64,000 nucleotides of DNA, from NCBI RefSeq assembly GCF_042752395.1, contig NZ_JBHYXZ010000026.1:1-64000 (forward strand). Reading direction: 5' to 3'. Both the position numbers and the translations under genes were made by a program. This DNA is from Actinosynnema sp042752395. Lineage in GTDB: Bacteria > Actinomycetota > Actinomycetes > Mycobacteriales > Pseudonocardiaceae. A model generated the notes under the pieces. It was not told the DNA's origin, ran no database searches, and saw only the letters and a list, made by a program, of their open reading frames with translations. Positions 63,601 through 64,000 of this stretch are shown one piece after another. Position 1 is the stretch's first letter, and each line of letters starts with the position of its first letter.

Positions 63601-64000
63601 GGTGCTGCACGCGGGTCTGGCCGCCGCGCTGACCCGGCTCGGCGCGGGCCCGGACATCCCCGTCGGCACGCCGACCGCCGGGCGCGTGGACAGCGTGCTG
63701 GACGACGTGGTCGGCTTCTTCGTCAACACCCTGGTGCTGCGCGTGGACACGGGCGGCGACCCGACCTTCGCCGAGGTGCTGGACCGGGCGCGCCGGACCG
63801 ACCTGGCCGCCTACTCCCGGGCCGACGTGCCGTTCGAGCGGCTGGTGGAACTGCTCAACCCGACCCGTTCGGCCGCGGTGAACCCCTTGTTCCAGACCAT
63901 GCTGGTGTTCCAGGAGGACGACGACCCGCTGCCCGTCCTCCCCGGACTCGTCGTGGCCCCGGAACCGGTGGAGCTGCCGGTGTCCCGGTTCGACCTGACC
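54608..64000 (+). CDS. Nonribosomal peptide synthetase, modules A-T-C-A-T-C-A-T-C (3' partial)
   Basis: A multimodular NRPS of at least 3,100 codons with no stop before the window ends. It starts directly with an adenylation domain (YTSGSTGRPKG at 161-171). The order is A1, T1 (DLGGDS, Ser552), C1 (SHHHVVLDG, about 748-755), A2, T2 (LGGHSLL, Ser1594), C2 (AHHIATDG), A3 (from about 61,080), T3 (about 62,680) and the start of C3 (FHHIAADG near 63,240). Specificity residues read from the DNA are A1 D-V-W-H-L-S-L-V-D, the serine code; A2 D-I-L-Q-L-G-L-V-W, a glycine code; A3 D-V-S-N-F-G-A-V-V, which I cannot assign. No epimerase, methyltransferase or thioesterase is seen. The frame is kept through an assembly gap in C2 (about 60.1-60.26 kb). 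The ATG is preceded by GAGGAG. Confidence 0.93.
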   Translation, partial: MNPQGTWNDTARTVPDTTLAELARAAAERSPDAVAVVADGAELTYAAFDDRVAALARALRARGAGRGRIVAVALPRSIDLVVALHAVIRVGAAYLPVDPDYPAERVAFMLRDADPVLLLTAGDVAVPRLDGLPVLFVDDVPAAGEGAGPGPRPDDPAYLIYTSGSTGRPKGVLVPHRAIVNRLLWMQWRYPLSDRDRVLQKTPSSFDVSVWEFFWPLITGAGLVVARPDGHRDPAYLAGLIDATGVTTVHFVPSMLRAFLDDPAAAGCRGLRRVLCSGEALPVDLAERFHTVLDAELHNLYGPTEAAVDVTAWEHVPEPGARSVPIGHAVWNTRTHVLGPDLRVLPVGEVGELYLAGIQLAHGYAGRPGLTAERFVADPYGPPGTRLYRTGDLARRRADGALDYVGRVDGQVKLRGLRVELGEVEAVLARDPAVSAAAAAVREDRVGVRRLVGYLTPAPGHVPDPDAVRASAARVLPEHMVPSVLVVVDALPLSPSGKLDRAALPEPPAAPAGAGRAPATERERVLCALVAGVLGHDRVSADDDFLDLGGDSITSAVLAGRARRAGLALTQGDVLAARTVERLAVLAAPAVPATALPAPPAVDAPAARALLGDVELWPLAPLQEGLLFHALYDDVDVYAVQVTFTLEGEVDAARLRAAAGALLDRHPALRAGFHHEGLPAPVQFVRPSVEPDWAEADLTDLGPDARAAALAEVAAADRARPFRLAEPPLVRFTLVRLSATEHVVLLSHHHVVLDGWSTAALVGQWLALAAGADLPPVASGYRDYLGWLASRDRGAARRAWAEELAGVEEPTLIAPGASRGGGAFAEAAVVLTTEDTARLNAGARRLGLTTGTVVQGAWALLVGQLTGRADVVFGTAVAVRPPELPGVEEAVGLLLNTVPLRARLDPARSARDFLADVRRSLTDLGEHHHVGLADLQRLVGLNELFDTLTVINNQPPASAPPTGPRLGPLAGTRPSHYPLALYALPGDRLELRLRHRTDLVAGDVATRIGERLARLLTALVQRPDAPLAALDLTTPAEREQVLVAHNATARPLPAEDPAALIGRPGAHPDAIALVTARETLTRAELDARADRLAHHLRASGAAPDRFVAVALPRTADLVVTLLAVLRSGAAYLPVDPEYPAERVGWMLADARPALLVTDTATHTRLQEDGLGAATPVVVLDDADVRARLDARPATPLDVVPHPDSAAYVIYTSGSTGRPKGVVITRRNLLNFLLAMRDRLRLGRDDRLLAVTTVAFDIAVLELYVPLMGDAAVVLAPRDAVVDPVALAALSARSRATVVQATPSLWAALVEQVPDALTGLRALTGGEALPGNLAVALRRLGAEVTNLYGPTETTVWSTAAAVGDAPPTIGSPIDNTACYVVDAALRPVPPGVAGELYLAGAGVARGYLDRPGLTAERFVADPFGPPGSRMYRTGDLARWTADGELEHLGRVDHQVKVRGFRIEPGEVESALTALPAVARAVVVVREDRPGDRALVAYAVPRPGAVLDPTAARAALAATLPAHLVPDAVVPLEALPQTPNGKLDRRALPAPHRPAAAAGRAPRTPREAVLCDLVAEVLGVPAVGPDDDFFELGGHSLLAIRLVGRIRAVFRVEPTVRALFDARTPARLAALLGASPQARPPLVPVRRPERVPLSPTQRRLWFSDRFEGPGATYNIVVALTLPGEVDARALRAALGDVVARHEALRTVFAEHDGEPHQVVVPADRAVPPLDVSEVDADARRDVLLGLARRGFDLERDLPLRAHLLTSGPADHVLLLVAHHIATDGWSLTPLVRDLAAAYSARVAGGAPAWAPLPVQYADHTLWQRESLGTPDDPGGPPAPHEVWRTTHAAQPHPQGQPAHPPPPXXXXPHWGGGGRSPPPRPPAGAPADQLDFWRKTLADLPDRLELPADRPRPAEQSRAGGNVELDLDAGLHTAIADLASRNGATVFMVVQAALAAMLTRLGAGTDIPLGTPVAGRDDPALDDLVGVFINTLVLRVSTGGNPSFRTLLERARESATAAFANPDVPFERLVEELRPARSLARHPLFQVMLVFQRELPATVDLGGVEAGVEVVNAGVAQCDLTVEVHERRGPDGARLGIRGMVEYSTDLYDRRTVEELVERLVLLLRGAVADPDTPVGDLPVLSAAEARGVAADWMGRTDPTHLRPVPELFAAQAAATPEATAVECAGASATYAELDRRTDRLAHALIARGVGPEDIVALAMPRSVDLVVAWLATMKAGAAVLPLDLGYPVERVRGLVDDARPVLALTLSTAPPPDLGVPVLDVDGPAAEGRDAPVTPEDRLGPLTVDSVAYVIYTSGSTGRPKGVAVTHRGIGNVAHAHIDPVGMGPGSRFTLLVSIGFDVAMSDITVALTSGATLVLPPPGFVAAGEELGRFLADERVTHINLVASMLGSVPGPPPLPALRGLFVGGEPLSAELVAAWSPDRLMMQAYGPTETTVVATMSEPLSGPGTPPIGRPVANSVARVLDGRLRQVPPGVPGELYIGGVGVARGYLHRPALTAERFVADPYGPPGARLYRTGDLVKWRRDGNLDFLGRVDHQVKVRGFRIEPGEIEAVLAARPGVAQVVVVPRQERTGGKRLVAYAVPEPGAVLDPAALRDDVRAVLPDYMVPSALVVLDALPLTPNGKVDRAALPEPAPVRAGAGAPPRTRAERLLAGHFAEVLGLPAVGVDDDFFELGGHSLLATRLVGRVRAALGVDLGIRAVFEAPTVAQLAVVLDGTTSAVPAPRRVELPDAVPLSAAQRRLWFLNRLDHAGGVYNLPLAVRLTGPLDRNALVAALGDLVDRHEALRTVHPDDGDGPRQVVLDTARAFHPPAVVRVTEDELPGLLASAAARGFDLTREPPLRTELFEVDDERHVLLLLFHHIAADGWSVGPLCRDLSAAYAARRDGRAPDWAPLPVRYADFAVWQRDLLATEDDPDSAVAAQVAFWRSALDGLPEAVPLPVDRPRAARAAHRGGRTALRLDAELHRDLLSLGRSARASLFMVLHAGLAAALTRLGAGPDIPVGTPTAGRVDSVLDDVVGFFVNTLVLRVDTGGDPTFAEVLDRARRTDLAAYSRADVPFERLVELLNPTRSAAVNPLFQTMLVFQEDDDPLPVLPGLVVAPEPVELPVSRFDLT
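60096..60262. other. Assembly gap and debris inside the second C domain
   Basis: The sequence between LWQRESLGTPDDP and ADQLDFWRKTL consists of homopolymer and unrelated bases around N10 (60193-60202). In condensation domains these two segments are normally separated by only about 5-10 residues (compare WQRDLLATEDDP...QVAFWRSAL in the next C domain). So nearly all of the about 165 bases here are artefact and the gene is continuous. Confidence 0.85.

Overview
The window is very GC-rich DNA (roughly 70-75 % outside one island) with GTG starts, tight gene overlaps and actinobacterial families throughout. These include an RHS giant, SARP/AfsR and LuxR regulators, a P450 with a 3Fe-4S ferredoxin, Tat-exported berberine-bridge-type oxidoreductases and an NRPS. 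It most resembles a Pseudonocardiales actinomycete (Saccharothrix/Actinosynnema/Lentzea-like). That placement is inference; there is no rRNA in the window. The sequence is a draft scaffold. Four N10 gaps and two further poly-G/poly-C stretches are sequencing debris, and the one near 24.2 kb still carries a recognisable Nextera adapter.

Left part (0-6.3 kb): two tandem secreted PKD-domain paralogues, a small lower-GC island with a large unknown protein (possible PD-(D/E)XK-like motif) beside a P-loop NTPase remnant, and a P-loop kinase. Cell-surface block (6.8-22.6 kb, minus strand): a 3046-residue RHS/YD-repeat protein and two secreted beta-propeller proteins form an operon. Directly upstream lies a SARP regulator whose expected binding-site architecture (11-bp-spaced heptamers 8 bp from a -10) sits in the RHS promoter. 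Next come a P450/ferredoxin pair with a divergent TetR regulator, a beta-carbonic anhydrase and the Sua5-type tRNA-modification enzyme.

Biosynthetic region (27 kb to the end): on the minus strand an MFS exporter is followed, behind a hairpin, by a chorismate-diverting set: type II DAHP synthase, DHB-dehydrogenase-like SDR, PhzD isochorismatase, PhzE ADIC synthase and an FAD-linked oxidoreductase. This is the known gene logic for 3-hydroxyanthranilate, not for phenazines, because no phzF/A/B/G is present. Around it lie two flavin hydroxylases, a second Tat-exported BBE-type oxidase, and a cupin with an ACMSD-family amidohydrolase that could act on 3-hydroxyanthranilate. ArsR-like and LuxR-like regulators are also present. 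An unusual repeated operator (GTACG-N8-CGTAC) links the exporter promoter with one hydroxylase promoter.

At 48-54 kb a compact five-gene minus-strand operon encodes a degenerate decarboxylase lacking the PLP lysine, a YggS protein, a trimethylamine-dehydrogenase-like flavoenzyme, TrpD and TrpC. It diverges from a large NRPS gene that starts at 54,608 and leaves the window. The NRPS modules read A(Ser)-T-C-A(Gly)-T-C-A(unassigned)-T-C. Taken together this looks like a nonribosomal peptide cluster with its own aromatic precursor supply. The TMADH-like/decarboxylase-like/TrpDC operon is the part I could not match to any system I know.
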